From an uncultured Bacilli bacterium (GTDB lineage Bacteria > Bacillota_I > Bacilli_A > RF39 > UBA660), in assembly GCA_934091055.1 (NCBI GenBank), contig CAKOKN010000001.1, positions 124,001-188,000 of the forward strand: a stretch of DNA of 64,000 nt, in the 5' to 3' direction. The position numbers and the translations under genes are program-made. Position 1 is the stretch's first letter, and each line of letters starts with the position of its first letter. Shown here piece by piece: positions 33,523 to 42,390 of this stretch. The notes under the pieces were generated by a model, which did not search any database, was not told the origin of the DNA, and was given only the letters and a program-made list of their open reading frames with translations.

Positions 33523-35687
33523 TAGTTAATCAGCCTTTCTACTTTTTGAACGAATTTTAAATTTAATAAGTCGTTTAAATATTTTTCTAGTTTTTCTTTG
33601 TTTTCTACTAGTACTGTTATGCTATATACTTTGTATTCACTTTTATTAATAGTTGATATGCTGTCTATGGTTATGTTGTTAGTAGAAGCTTTAGTTATGA
33701 TGTCTAATAGATTATCATAAGCATTAGTATATATTATTATGTCAGATGGATATTTTTTAGTTATATTTTCATTCCATTTAACATTTATTAGTCTTTCTTC
33801 AGTATCTAGTATATGCCTACAGCTAGTTCTATGAACTGTTATTCCTGATCCTCTTGTTATATATCCTATGATATTGTCTCCAGGTAATGGTTTACAGCAG
33901 CCACTTAAACTAGCTTTTATTTCTTTCATACCCTCTACTAGGACGTCATTCTTTAGAGCTTCTTCTTTATAGTAGGTTGTTTCATTTATTTTAGTAGTTA
34001 TGTCTTTAGTAGGCTCTTCTTTTTTGTTTATTATTTTTATGATACTAGATGGTGTATATTTACCAATATTTATGGCTACATATAGATCATCTATATCTTT
34101 TAATTTTAGTTCTCCTAGTATGATATCGATGTTTTTATTAGAAAGAAAATTATTTATTGATATATCTTCTTTTCGTAATTCTTTTTCTAATAATTCTCTT
34201 CCTTTTTCAATATTTTCATCTTTTTCTAATTTGCTATAATAGGCTCTTATTTTATTTTTAGCACCATTTGTTACAACGAAGTTTAACCAATCTTTACTTG
34301 GCTTTGAAGCATTATTAGTGTTTACTTTAATAATATCTCCGGTAGAAAGCTTATAGTCTAATGGTACTATATTATCATTTACTAAGGCTCCTACTATTCT
34401 ATCTCCTACTTCACTATGAACTTTATAAGCAAAATCAACAGGAGTAGATTCTTTTGGTAGTTCTATGACATCTCCTTTTGGGGTATATACATAGATAGTA
34501 TCGTTTGATAGAATATCTTTTTTTACTGAAGAGATAAATTCTTCAGGAGTTACAGAGTCTTCGTTTAATTCAATAATATTTCTAAATATTTGAAGTTTCT
34601 GCTCCATTTTGTCTTTAGCAGCTTTAGCTCCATTGATACCTGATTTGTAAGACCAGTGTGAAGCTATACCGTACTCTGCTATTTTATTCATTTCATAAGT
34701 TCTTATTTGAATTTCAAATAATTCACCATCGATACCAAAGACTGTTGTATGCAATGATTGATATAGGTTTGTTTTTGGCATTGCTATATAATCTTTAAAT
34801 CTTTTTGGTACTGGTTTATATTTGGAGTGGATTAAACCTAGCGCTAAGTAACAATCTTGTTCTGTATCTACAAATACTCTAAGAGCTAGTATGTCATAAA
34901 TGTCGTCAAATTTCTTTCCTTTACACATTTTGTTATAGATACTATAGATACTCTTACTTCTTCCTTTTATTTCGTGATTGATATTGTGTTCGTGAAGTAG
35001 ATTAGATACTTCATTTAACATTTTTCCGACTGCTTCATCTCTTTCAGTCTTCTTTTGATTTAATCTTTCTACTATATCAAAATAGGCTTCTGGTTTTAAA
35101 TATCTTAGTGATAAGTCTTCTAGTTCACTCTTTATTTTATATATACCTAGTCTATGAGCTACTGGCGTTAATATTTCTAGAGTTTCTTTGGCTTTTCTTT
35201 TTTGTTTTTCTTCAGATAGAACGTGGAGAGTACGCATATTATGAAGACGATCTGCTAATTTAATTATTATTACTCTTACGTCTTCAGATAGACCTACTAG
35301 AATTTTTCTTTGATAAGCTGCTGAAGCTTCTGTGTCGGTAGAAAAGTTTATCTTGTTTATTTTAGTTACGCCATCTACTAGAAGAGCTATTTCACTACCA
35401 AATAGTTCTTCTATTTCTTCTTTAGTGGCGTCAGAGTCCTCAATTGTATCGTGCATTAGAGCGGCTGCCATACAAGGGGCATCTGCGGATATTTCTGTTA
35501 ATATAAGGGCAACATTTAAAGGATGAAGAATATAATCATCTCCTGAGATACGCTTTTGTCCAAAGTGTTTCTTCTCAGCATAATCATAGGCTCTTCTTAT
35601 TAATTCTTCATCTTCTTTGTTGTCATTATATTCTTTAAATTTATTTATTAAGTCATCAATAGTTAAATTGATTGTTTTTTTACTCAT
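33522..35687 (-). CDS. rel: Bifunctional (p)ppGpp synthetase/hydrolase Rel
   Basis: Central stringent-response enzyme. The 721-residue protein has the full set of domains: the HD hydrolase (His79-Asp80 in LMHDTIEDSD), the synthetase domain with YSIYNKMCKGKKFDDIYDIL and LHTTVFG (about residues 245-320), TGS (IYVYTPKGDVIELPKESTP), zinc-finger/CC region (LSGCCKPLPGDNIIGYITRG; cysteines at GCCKPL and TSC) and C-terminal ACT. Both activities look intact. The Shine-Dalgarno is AGGAGGTGA. secDF lies 18 bases upstream and dtd overlaps its stop, matching the Bacillus order minus recJ and apt. Confidence 0.97.
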   Translation of the reverse strand: MSKKTINLTIDDLINKFKEYNDNKEDEELIRRAYDYAEKKHFGQKRISGDDYILHPLNVALILTEISADAPCMAAALMHDTIEDSDATKEEIEELFGSEIALLVDGVTKINKINFSTDTEASAAYQRKILVGLSEDVRVIIIKLADRLHNMRTLHVLSEEKQKRKAKETLEILTPVAHRLGIYKIKSELEDLSLRYLKPEAYFDIVERLNQKKTERDEAVGKMLNEVSNLLHEHNINHEIKGRSKSIYSIYNKMCKGKKFDDIYDILALRVFVDTEQDCYLALGLIHSKYKPVPKRFKDYIAMPKTNLYQSLHTTVFGIDGELFEIQIRTYEMNKIAEYGIASHWSYKSGINGAKAAKDKMEQKLQIFRNIIELNEDSVTPEEFISSVKKDILSNDTIYVYTPKGDVIELPKESTPVDFAYKVHSEVGDRIVGALVNDNIVPLDYKLSTGDIIKVNTNNASKPSKDWLNFVVTNGAKNKIRAYYSKLEKDENIEKGRELLEKELRKEDISINNFLSNKNIDIILGELKLKDIDDLYVAINIGKYTPSSIIKIINKKEEPTKDITTKINETTYYKEEALKNDVLVEGMKEIKASLSGCCKPLPGDNIIGYITRGSGITVHRTSCRHILDTEERLINVKWNENITKKYPSDIIIYTNAYDNLLDIITKASTNNITIDSISTINKSEYKVYSITVLVENKEKLEKYLNDLLNLKFVQKVERLIN

Positions 35688-35705
35688 AATTTCACCTCCT
35701 GGTGA

Positions 35706-37994
35706 TTAACAGTTTATTCCTTTTATTCGCATTTCTTCAATGTCATCTTTTTTATTTGTTTTCTTTTCTTTTTTTGGCTTTGTTAGTCTTCTTGTTTCTA
35801 ACATTAACCATAAGTTATTTGATATATAGATTGATGAGAATACTCCTGCGATAAATCCTACTAATAGAGCTATATTGAAGTTTAATATTTCACTTGAACC
35901 AAATATTATTAAGCATATTATTGGTACTATTGTAGTGGCTGTTGTCATAATGGTTCTAAAGAATGTTAGTCTTACAGAATCGTTTACTAATTCTGGTAGA
36001 TCTTCTTTAGTTACTTTCTTCCTACTGTTGTAGTTTCTTCTTACCATATCAAATGTTACTATAGTGTCGTTTATAGAGTATCCTATGATAGTTAGTATAG
36101 CAGCGATAAAGACTGAATCTATCTGCAAATGGAATACTCCAAAGAAGATTATAGTTATTAGTACATCGTGAATTAGAGCTATTATTCCACTTATAGCATA
36201 ATTAAATCTAAATCTAAAACTTACATAGATTATAATACCTATTAGTGATATTATAACTGCTAGTATGGCATTTTTAATTAGTTCTTTCTTTACGAAGTCT
36301 GATACTACAAATATATTAGTAGAAGTATTATATTCTTCTTCTAAATTAGTTGATAGTTCTTTTATTTCTTCTTTAGTTAATTTTTCTGCTACTACGATAG
36401 TGGTAGAATCTTTTGTTTTGTCTATTTTTTCAATTGTATAATTATCTAATTTTATGTCTTCGGTAGTATTTACAGTGATACTTGTTCCACCAGTAAAGTC
36501 TACTGCAAAGTTAAAGTGTGTTACTAATGAATAAGTAAGTCCTCCTACTATTATTAATAGTATTATTGGTAGTATTATTTTTCTTGATTTAACAAAATCT
36601 ATTTTCTTAAATGGTATTCTTACTTCTTCACTTGGTATTATTTTCTTTTTAGATAAACCTATGAATAGATTTGGTTTATTATCAAAAGCTCCTGAATTAG
36701 CAAATAATCTTACTACCCATTTTGATAGGAATACTAATACTATTACAGTTAATATTATGTTTATTATTAGCATTGTTGCAAAACCTTTTACACTTGATTG
36801 TCCTAATATAAATAATATTATAGCTACTATTATGGTAGTTATATTGGCGTCTAGTATACTTGATAGTGACTCTTTATTACCTAACTCGACAGCTTCTTTT
36901 AGTGGTTTACCTATTTTTAATTGGTCTTTTATTCTTTCAAAGCTTATTACAGAAGCATCTACAGCCATACCTATACCTAGAAGCATTGCTGCGATACCTG
37001 GCAATGTAAGAGTGCCTTCTATTAGATAGAATACTAGGAATGATAATGTAGTATATAGTGTTAGAGCAGTACCTGCAATTAAACCACTAAAATGGTATAT
37101 TAAAATCATTATTACTAGTACTAAAGCTATTCCTATTATTCCTGCGAATAGTGTTTTATTTAGGGCAGTCTCTCCATATGTTGCCTCGACTGTTCTTGAT
37201 GATAATTCTGTTAATTTTGTTGGTAATGCTCCAGAGTTTATTAGTTCTACTAGAGACTCTGCTTCTTCTTTAGTGAATGATCCTTGGATTATTACATCAG
37301 AACTAAATGCCTCTTCTACTCTAGCAGCAGATAAACATTTAGAAGTAGATAGTGATCCACAAGAAGCTTTTTCTTTAAAGAATGAATCTGTATTTTCATC
37401 ATAATCTAACCATATTACAATAACATTGTTATCTAAATCTTTTACTGATTTAGTTACTTCGTAAAACTTATCTTTATCTTTAATGGAAAGACTTACTGCT
37501 GGTTTACCATATTTATCTGTGACTACTTTAGCAGCTCCTCCTAAGACATCAGCATTCATTAGTAAATTATCGTTATAGTCTCTAAATGAAAGTACTGCAG
37601 TTGAAGATATTACTTCTCTTGCTTCATCCTCATTTTTAATTCCTGCTAGGGCTATTCTTATTTTATTTTCATCTTCTATATTTATTTCTGGTTCATTTAC
37701 TCCTAGTATATCTACTCTTTTTAATATAGCTTTATATGTATTATTAACCATATCAGCATCTAGTTTTTTGCCATCTAATGGTTCTATTTCATAGAGTACT
37801 TCAAATCCTCCTTGAAGATCTAAGCCATAATTTATTCCTTTAAATACTGGGATACATAAATAAGCTGATAGAAATAATACTATTAAAGTCATTAATGTAC
37901 CTATTATTACTTTACTCTTTTTATTCTTTATTTTGATAATTAGTATTACACTAAGGAGTAGGACTACTCCTAGTGCTATTAAAATGTATTTCAT
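35706..37994 (-). CDS. secDF: Fused SecDF protein-export protein
   Basis: Proton-driven accessory of the Sec translocon that helps pull secreted proteins across the membrane. SecD and SecF are joined in one 762-residue chain, as in Bacillus. The SecD half begins near residue 55 with the motif GLDLQGGFEVLYEI and has six helices including GMAVDASVISFERIKDQ; the SecF half starts near residue 445 with HFNFAVDFTGGTSI and has TIIGYSINDTIVTFDMVRRN. The charged tail is KPKKEKKTNKKDDIEE. It sits between comN (overlapping start) and rel. Confidence 0.97.
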   Translation of the reverse strand: MKYILIALGVVLLLSVILIIKIKNKKSKVIIGTLMTLIVLFLSAYLCIPVFKGINYGLDLQGGFEVLYEIEPLDGKKLDADMVNNTYKAILKRVDILGVNEPEINIEDENKIRIALAGIKNEDEAREVISSTAVLSFRDYNDNLLMNADVLGGAAKVVTDKYGKPAVSLSIKDKDKFYEVTKSVKDLDNNVIVIWLDYDENTDSFFKEKASCGSLSTSKCLSAARVEEAFSSDVIIQGSFTKEEAESLVELINSGALPTKLTELSSRTVEATYGETALNKTLFAGIIGIALVLVIMILIYHFSGLIAGTALTLYTTLSFLVFYLIEGTLTLPGIAAMLLGIGMAVDASVISFERIKDQLKIGKPLKEAVELGNKESLSSILDANITTIIVAIILFILGQSSVKGFATMLIINIILTVIVLVFLSKWVVRLFANSGAFDNKPNLFIGLSKKKIIPSEEVRIPFKKIDFVKSRKIILPIILLIIVGGLTYSLVTHFNFAVDFTGGTSITVNTTEDIKLDNYTIEKIDKTKDSTTIVVAEKLTKEEIKELSTNLEEEYNTSTNIFVVSDFVKKELIKNAILAVIISLIGIIIYVSFRFRFNYAISGIIALIHDVLITIIFFGVFHLQIDSVFIAAILTIIGYSINDTIVTFDMVRRNYNSRKKVTKEDLPELVNDSVRLTFFRTIMTTATTIVPIICLIIFGSSEILNFNIALLVGFIAGVFSSIYISNNLWLMLETRRLTKPKKEKKTNKKDDIEEMRIKGINC

Positions 37995-38245
37995 TATATC
38001 TCCCTACTCTCTTTCTTTATTTTTTCTTTTATATATTCATCTACTTTTTGAATATCAACACTTATTATATCGTTTACCATTTCTGATATTGATAGATTAG
38101 TAGCTTTACACCATTTGGTTATTTTTAGATAATTGTATATATCTATACTTTTTATATAGTCATAATTATCTTTTATCATTCTTAACTTTACATTAAAGGC
38201 TCCTCTTAATCCTCGATATAGTTCTTTTTCTGATTTATACTCCAT
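37994..38245 (-). CDS. comN: ComN-like post-transcriptional regulator
   Basis: 83-residue protein resembling the Post_transc_reg family (B. subtilis ComN/YrzD), which promotes accumulation of comE mRNA. The recognisable core is IYNYLKITKWCKATNLSISE followed by MVNDIISVDIQKVDEYIKE (about residues 36-74), equivalent to the W..... LVNDI...SV..YM pattern of ComN. Its stop overlaps the secDF start, which is where comN lies in Bacillus. The call rests on that synteny as well as the motif. Confidence 0.78.
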   Translation of the reverse strand: MEYKSEKELYRGLRGAFNVKLRMIKDNYDYIKSIDIYNYLKITKWCKATNLSISEMVNDIISVDIQKVDEYIKEKIKKESREI

Positions 38246-38305
38246 TTACATCACCATATTTATTATACTATATTACGGAGAAAAATCAAACAAAATATCA
38301 AGAAA

Positions 38306-38327
38306 AAAATAGCCAAATGACTATTTT
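38306..38327 (-). terminator. Terminator after the XRE regulator gene
   Basis: On the minus strand AAAATAG (38327-38321) pairs with CTATTTT (38312-38306), followed by T. Confidence 0.65.
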
Positions 38328-38334
38328 CCTCTTT

Positions 38335-38580
38335 TTAAATTTTGTTTTTTTCAAATAATAACTCAATATCAATATCTAAAGCATCCGCAATATTACTGAC
38401 AGCATCAATAGAAAAGTTCTTCTTAGTATTAGGAGCTTCTATTCTTCTGATGAATTCGTGAGAATATTCTGTCTTTTCCGCAAGTTCTGCTTGGGTCATA
38501 TGTTTGCTTTTTCTATAATATTTTATATTTTTAGCTACTAATTCGTAAACGTCACAACGTTTTTCTTTGATCTTTTTCAC
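38335..38580 (-). CDS. Small XRE-family transcriptional regulator
   Basis: 81-residue protein that is essentially one Cro/CI helix-turn-helix domain: VAKNIKYYRKSKHMTQAELAEKTEYSHEFIRRIE (about residues 16-49; the recognition helix is SHEFIRRIE), followed by two short helices (IDAVSNIADALDIDIELLF). The start is a GTG after AAGGTGATG. It lies between the sigma-factor gene and comN on the same strand and may regulate one of them; no operator could be recognised. Confidence 0.85.
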   Translation of the reverse strand: MKKIKEKRCDVYELVAKNIKYYRKSKHMTQAELAEKTEYSHEFIRRIEAPNTKKNFSIDAVSNIADALDIDIELLFEKNKI

Positions 38581-38663
38581 ACCATCACCTTAATGTTATT
38601 TTCTCACAAATTTTGAAATTTTTATGTAAACTATTTGGTTACATTTTTATCTTTTTTGCTTAT

Positions 38664-39284
38664 TTAAGCCACATTTTCATATTCTTTCTTGATTTTTACT
38701 AAGATTTTCTTTTCATTTCTTGATACTTTTACTTGATTAACACCTAAAATATCTGCGACTTCACTTTGTGTTTTATCTTCATAGTATCTTAGATAAATTA
38801 GTTTTTTATCTTCCTCTGGCAGCTTATTTAGTTCTTCTTGTAGTAATAGGTAATCTATATTATAGTAATCTTTATTATCTTTTACTGTATCAAATAAAGT
38901 TATATCTTTACCATTATTATATATTGTACTTTCTAAACTTACTGTTGGAACCATCGAAGCATATACTGTAGTAATTATATTAGGATCTATTTCAAGAAAA
39001 GCTGATAATTCTTTAATACTTGGCTCTTTCATTAGTCTTTGACTTAATATTTGTTTTGCTTCATTTATTTTTTTATATAATGAATAATTATCTTTTGCTA
39101 CTTTTAAAGTCTTGGTATTGTTAATAAAAGCATAGATTTCTCCATATATGTATTTATAAGCATATGTAGAAAACTTAGCATTTTTATCTTGCTTATAATT
39201 ATTATAGGCTTTTATAACTCCAAGAACTCCTACTTGATATAAGTCTTCTACTTCGTAACCTTTAAAGTATTTATTTATTATCAT
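38664..39284 (-). CDS. Sporulation-type RNA polymerase sigma factor (SigF/SigG-like)
   Basis: Alternative sigma-70 family factor with regions 2, 3 and 4: KGYEVEDLYQVGVLGVIKAY and KFSTYAYKYIYGEI (region 2), a region 3 with EPSIKELSAFLEI, and a region 4 helix-turn-helix DKTQSEVADILGVNQVKVSRNE. The SpoIIAA-like gene directly upstream points to the SigF/SigB group. The first ATG gives 206 residues but cuts region 2.1. The frame stays open upstream, encoding homologous residues (VINSCQGLIYM...), back to an ATC at 39335 that is seven bases after AAAGGATG; no ATG, GTG or TTG is available there. The true start may therefore be non-canonical. Confidence 0.85.
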   Translation of the reverse strand: MIINKYFKGYEVEDLYQVGVLGVIKAYNNYKQDKNAKFSTYAYKYIYGEIYAFINNTKTLKVAKDNYSLYKKINEAKQILSQRLMKEPSIKELSAFLEIDPNIITTVYASMVPTVSLESTIYNNGKDITLFDTVKDNKDYYNIDYLLLQEELNKLPEEDKKLIYLRYYEDKTQSEVADILGVNQVKVSRNEKKILVKIKKEYENVA

Positions 39285-39336
39285 ATATATTAACCCTTGA
39301 CAAGAGTTAATTACTTCTTCATATTTATTTTTGATA

Positions 39337-39651
39337 TTAGATCATCCTTTCAAATAATTTAAAAGCCTCTCTTTCATTATCTATTTTTGGTATATCTTTT
39401 AGTAGTTTTCTTGAAATATTGAACTTATCACATATTATCATTTTGCCATAAGTATTATATTCTTGATATATTTTATTTAGATATTTGATACTGTAGCTAT
39501 CTATTGAATACATATTATCTATATTTAGAACGATGTACCTAAAATCCTTTTCTATTATTCCTTTTATTGTATCTTTATTTAGGTCACCCTTCAACCTTAT
39601 AAATAATATTCCTTTGCTAAACTCCATACTTGTTTTTAACACTTCAGTCAC
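39337..39651 (-). CDS. Anti-sigma factor antagonist (STAS domain), SpoIIAA-like
   Basis: 104-residue single STAS domain. Relatives bind and release an anti-sigma kinase, switched by phosphorylation of a serine after an Asp; here the site is DSYS (residues 51-54) in place of the common DSSG, with Ser52 the likely acceptor. Strand FSKGILFIRLKGDLNKDT opens the domain. The sigma-factor gene follows at once. The kinase SpoIIAB, which lies between the two in Bacillus and Clostridium, is missing here and would have to be encoded elsewhere. SpoIIAA versus RsbV cannot be separated by sequence alone. Confidence 0.8.
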   Translation of the reverse strand: MTEVLKTSMEFSKGILFIRLKGDLNKDTIKGIIEKDFRYIVLNIDNMYSIDSYSIKYLNKIYQEYNTYGKMIICDKFNISRKLLKDIPKIDNEREAFKLFERMI

Positions 39652-39715
39652 CTCATTATTAATTTAGCATATTTTGTAATTAAAATATACTTATTCGACA
39701 AAGTTAGATATTTTA

Positions 39716-40813
39716 TTACATCGACATTTTTTGACTTAATTTTCTTTTATATATACTTTTTATTATCAATGGAAGAACTGCTAATGTGATAAATGATATA
39801 ATTACAATTATTATTTTTATAGTATCTTTAGAGTTTATATTTTTCTTATAACCAGTATCTACAGGTGTTATATTTTGTTCTTCTATTTTATTATTTAATA
39901 GTTTAGTATCAGTATTTTCTATTTGCGATTTTATTTCTTCTAGATCTTTGGGATCTTCTATAATATATTTATAATATATTTTATAGTCTTCTTCATCCTT
40001 TATATAGGATGCATCATCTATATAAGCATAATATTCTTCACTATAATAATTCTTTACTATATTGTATCTATAAGTCATTATATCTCTTCTAGTGCACTTT
40101 TTAGTCTTATCTAAGGGGTAAATACTATGACTTAACTCAGGCTTTTCTAGTGAATAATTTATGTCTTTAAAGTTACTTATTGAATAGTTATAATCTTTTA
40201 CTTTGTATTCTTTATTCTTAGTGTTTATACTACCATTTTTAATTAGATAATCATTTTTATCATTGAAGTAGATATAGAAACTTACTTCAGCATTATCTAC
40301 AGTAGTTAATACTATTTTTAAATCTCCGACTAAGTGTTCTTCATCAAAGATAAACTTTATATAGCTATTAGCTTTAATGTTTAAACCACTACAGTTACTA
40401 CATTTATCTATTTCATAACTTATTTTTTCTTCTTTATCATATATATCTAATTTAGCTATATTAAGATCTTTATTTGATATTTGAAATGATAGTGACTTGG
40501 CTTTTGGTATTACTAAATATGGATATACTTCTTGATATTCTTCTAAGACACTACTATCATTACTGCAGGCATCTGTATATTCTACTTTATCACTTATCTT
40601 GGTATTATTTTCGTCTATGTTGGTATATCGTTTATCTTCCTCTCCTTTCTTTATGTATTCCCCCTTCTTTTCTTCTTTATAGAATTTATATCTTTTTTCT
40701 TCTTCGACTACTTTATAATCTTCTAGTTTTTTATCACTCCAGATAATTTCTTCTGCTAATACGTTTGGTAGTAATGATAAACTAATAATTATAAATGCAA
40801 TGATTTTTTTCAT
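39716..40813 (-). CDS. Hypothetical exported, membrane-anchored protein
   Basis: Unrecognised 365-residue surface protein: signal peptide (MKKIIAFIIISLSLLPNVLA), a polar Lys/Glu/Tyr-rich exterior with a CSNC pair near residue 139 and two further cysteines (DACSND, KKCTRRD), and a C-terminal transmembrane helix (IKIIIVIISFITLAVLPLII) with a basic tail. The middle has beta-rich segments (YVKFIFDEEHLVG-like, VSFYIYFNDKNDYLI). No known domain is seen. GGGAGG precedes the start. It lies upstream of spoIIAA on the same strand but with 64 bases between. Confidence 0.65.
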   Translation of the reverse strand: MKKIIAFIIISLSLLPNVLAEEIIWSDKKLEDYKVVEEEKRYKFYKEEKKGEYIKKGEEDKRYTNIDENNTKISDKVEYTDACSNDSSVLEEYQEVYPYLVIPKAKSLSFQISNKDLNIAKLDIYDKEEKISYEIDKCSNCSGLNIKANSYIKFIFDEEHLVGDLKIVLTTVDNAEVSFYIYFNDKNDYLIKNGSINTKNKEYKVKDYNYSISNFKDINYSLEKPELSHSIYPLDKTKKCTRRDIMTYRYNIVKNYYSEEYYAYIDDASYIKDEEDYKIYYKYIIEDPKDLEEIKSQIENTDTKLLNNKIEEQNITPVDTGYKKNINSKDTIKIIIVIISFITLAVLPLIIKSIYKRKLSQKMSM

Positions 40814-40964
40814 CTTTTTCCTCCCTTCGCATTTATATACAACTTTTCTTTATGAAATTCCCCGCTCTTTTGTAAATTTCTTTTAAATTATTAGTTTATT
40901 ACCAAATATTCACTTAAACGAGTGTATTATTACCAAAATAGAACTAATTTTAGGATAATAAAAA

Positions 40965-40994
40965 AGTTATTAACCTATTATTAAGTTAATAACT
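40965..40994 (-). terminator. Terminator after the sortase gene
   Basis: On the minus strand AGTTATTAAC (40994-40985) pairs with GTTAATAACT (40974-40965), followed by TTTTT. The rest of the 40814-41020 interval is AT-rich with no gene. Confidence 0.75.
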
Positions 40995-41020
40995 TCATAC
41001 ATTAATCTTTTAAATTAAAT

Positions 41021-42103
41021 TTACTTACTACTTCTTTTAATTAGTTTAGCGTGAACTACAGTTCTTTCAGTATCAGAGTAGCAAGTACTTAAAGTTAGTA
41101 TCTTGTCAGAAGTATCTAACTTAGTATTAAAGTTATAGATACTTCGACTACTTAAAGTATTTAGAAACTTATTATACTCTTCATCGCTACTAAAATTAGT
41201 TGTTATATAATAACTTTCTTCTTTTATTTTATAGACAGAGAATATCTGCCAAAGAGTGTTTTCTGTTTCAGTAGATAGTCTTATTATATGATTATCTTTA
41301 TTAGTAAACCAAGAAGGCTTTAATGTTTTACTAAGAGAACCAAACATTGTTTTATCTAGTCTACTATGGGCGTATAGAATTGTATTTTTATCTGACATTA
41401 CACTGTTATTACGATAGTCCATAAATACCCAACCAGCTTCATTATATTTTTTGTCATAAGAATGATCTAAGTAATAATCATTGTCTTTGTAGTGAACGAA
41501 TGGATAGTTAATATTAGTATTATTAACATTGATCCAGCCGACAGTATCACTATTCTTAGTTTTTAATTTAGTTATATCAACATCTATTAAAGGGAATGTT
41601 ATGTAATACCAGTAATCACTTGATTTATCTTTATCTTCATTTACTAATTCTGTGTTTTCGTCGTCTTTCTTTTCTTTTACTTCAGTGTTATTGTTTAGGC
41701 TGTCTACTATATTAGAAGTATTTTTATTGTCCTTACTCCATAAGAATATTTTTAAGAGAGAGAAGATAATTACTATTATAAAGAATATTAAAAGAATTGT
41801 CCAAAGTAATTTATTCTTCTTTCTTTTTCTATTATGTTTTTTATGTTCTAAATTATTATTAGATGGTGGTTCAATACTAGAGGTTACTCTAGTTTCTTTT
41901 ATTTTTCTTAGATCACTTGTAGTAAATAATAGTTCTTCAGTGTTATTACTATTATTGGTATAAATAGTAGTATCTTCAATATCAAGAGAAGAAATATTAT
42001 CATTGATATTATTATTTGTTATATCAAGAGGTGGATTATCACTACTAGAGGCGTGTCTTGGAGTATAAGTGTTATTATCTTCATTATTATAATCGTTATT
42101 CAT
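41021..42103 (-). CDS. srtB: Class B sortase
   Basis: Membrane transpeptidase that links proteins with an NP-Q/K-T sorting signal to the cell wall. The 360-residue protein has a long Asn/Ser-rich cytoplasmic N-terminus, one transmembrane helix (about residues 101-124), and the class B catalytic domain: NINYPFVHYKDNDYYLDHSY, the His in ILYAHSRLDKTMFGSL, and the Cys in LTLSTCYSDTERTVVHAKL with Arg. The ATG at 42103 follows TTAAGGTGAT (an upstream in-frame GTG at 42115 lies in the Shine-Dalgarno). The likely substrate, encoded at 43364-44872, ends in NPQTS, the class B signal. A consensus promoter precedes it. Confidence 0.92.
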   Translation of the reverse strand: MNNDYNNEDNNTYTPRHASSSDNPPLDITNNNINDNISSLDIEDTTIYTNNSNNTEELLFTTSDLRKIKETRVTSSIEPPSNNNLEHKKHNRKRKKNKLLWTILLIFFIIVIIFSLLKIFLWSKDNKNTSNIVDSLNNNTEVKEKKDDENTELVNEDKDKSSDYWYYITFPLIDVDITKLKTKNSDTVGWINVNNTNINYPFVHYKDNDYYLDHSYDKKYNEAGWVFMDYRNNSVMSDKNTILYAHSRLDKTMFGSLSKTLKPSWFTNKDNHIIRLSTETENTLWQIFSVYKIKEESYYITTNFSSDEEYNKFLNTLSSRSIYNFNTKLDTSDKILTLSTCYSDTERTVVHAKLIKRSSK

Positions 42104-42124
42104 TTTTATTATCACCTTAATATA

Positions 42125-42153
42125 ATTATACTAATTTTTTTATATATTGACAA
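42125..42153 (-). promoter_or_regulatory. Sortase gene promoter
   Basis: Minus-strand TTGTCA (42153-42148), a 17-base spacer and TATAAT (42130-42125). Confidence 0.7.
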
Positions 42154-42168
42154 GTGATAAAAAGAAAA

Positions 42169-42184
42169 ACTCTCTAATGAGAGT
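42169..42184 (-). terminator. Terminator upstream of the sortase promoter
   Basis: On the minus strand ACTCTC (42184-42179) pairs with GAGAGT (42174-42169), followed by a T-rich run. It ends transcription from the HAD segment independently of the twin hairpin next to it. Confidence 0.6.
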
Positions 42185-42214
42185 ATTTATATTTTATTAA
42201 TAATTTTTTTATAT

Positions 42215-42273
42215 CCTCTTGAGTCTTAGGTCTCAAGAGGTATTTTATAGCCTTATTCTAAGTCTATAAAATA
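42215..42273 (-). repeat. Twin-hairpin repeat, copy 2 (inverted)
   Basis: Hairpin B: CCTCTTGAG (42215-42223) with CTCAAGAGG (42232-42240), loop TCTTAGGT. Hairpin A abuts: TATTTTATAG (42241-42250) with CTATAAAATA (42264-42273), 13-base loop. Hairpin A (33 bases) is the exact reverse complement of that of copy 3. Confidence 0.9.
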
Positions 42274-42382
42274 ATATATCATCCATATATATTAAATCGA
42301 CATCATTCAATATATTAATTGTCCGCAACGTTAAATCATAATAATTTCCATTGCCAACTCCTATAACATATAATTTACTCAT
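42245..42382 (-). pseudogene. Truncated tetrapyrrole (corrin/porphyrin) methylase fragment
   Basis: 45-codon ORF starting eight bases after the HAD stop. It opens like a SAM-dependent tetrapyrrole methylase (MSKLYVIGVGNGNYYDLTLR, then a helix and DVDLIYMDD), where the usual GPG of the cofactor loop is GNG. After about 36 residues the frame runs into twin-hairpin copy 2, which supplies the last codons and a stop; intact relatives are over 200 residues. The rest of the gene is gone. The cut point inside the hairpin suggests that the repeat took part in the rearrangement. Which methylase it was (cobalamin type or MazG-associated) cannot be told. Confidence 0.65.
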
Positions 42383-42390
42383 AAAATTCA

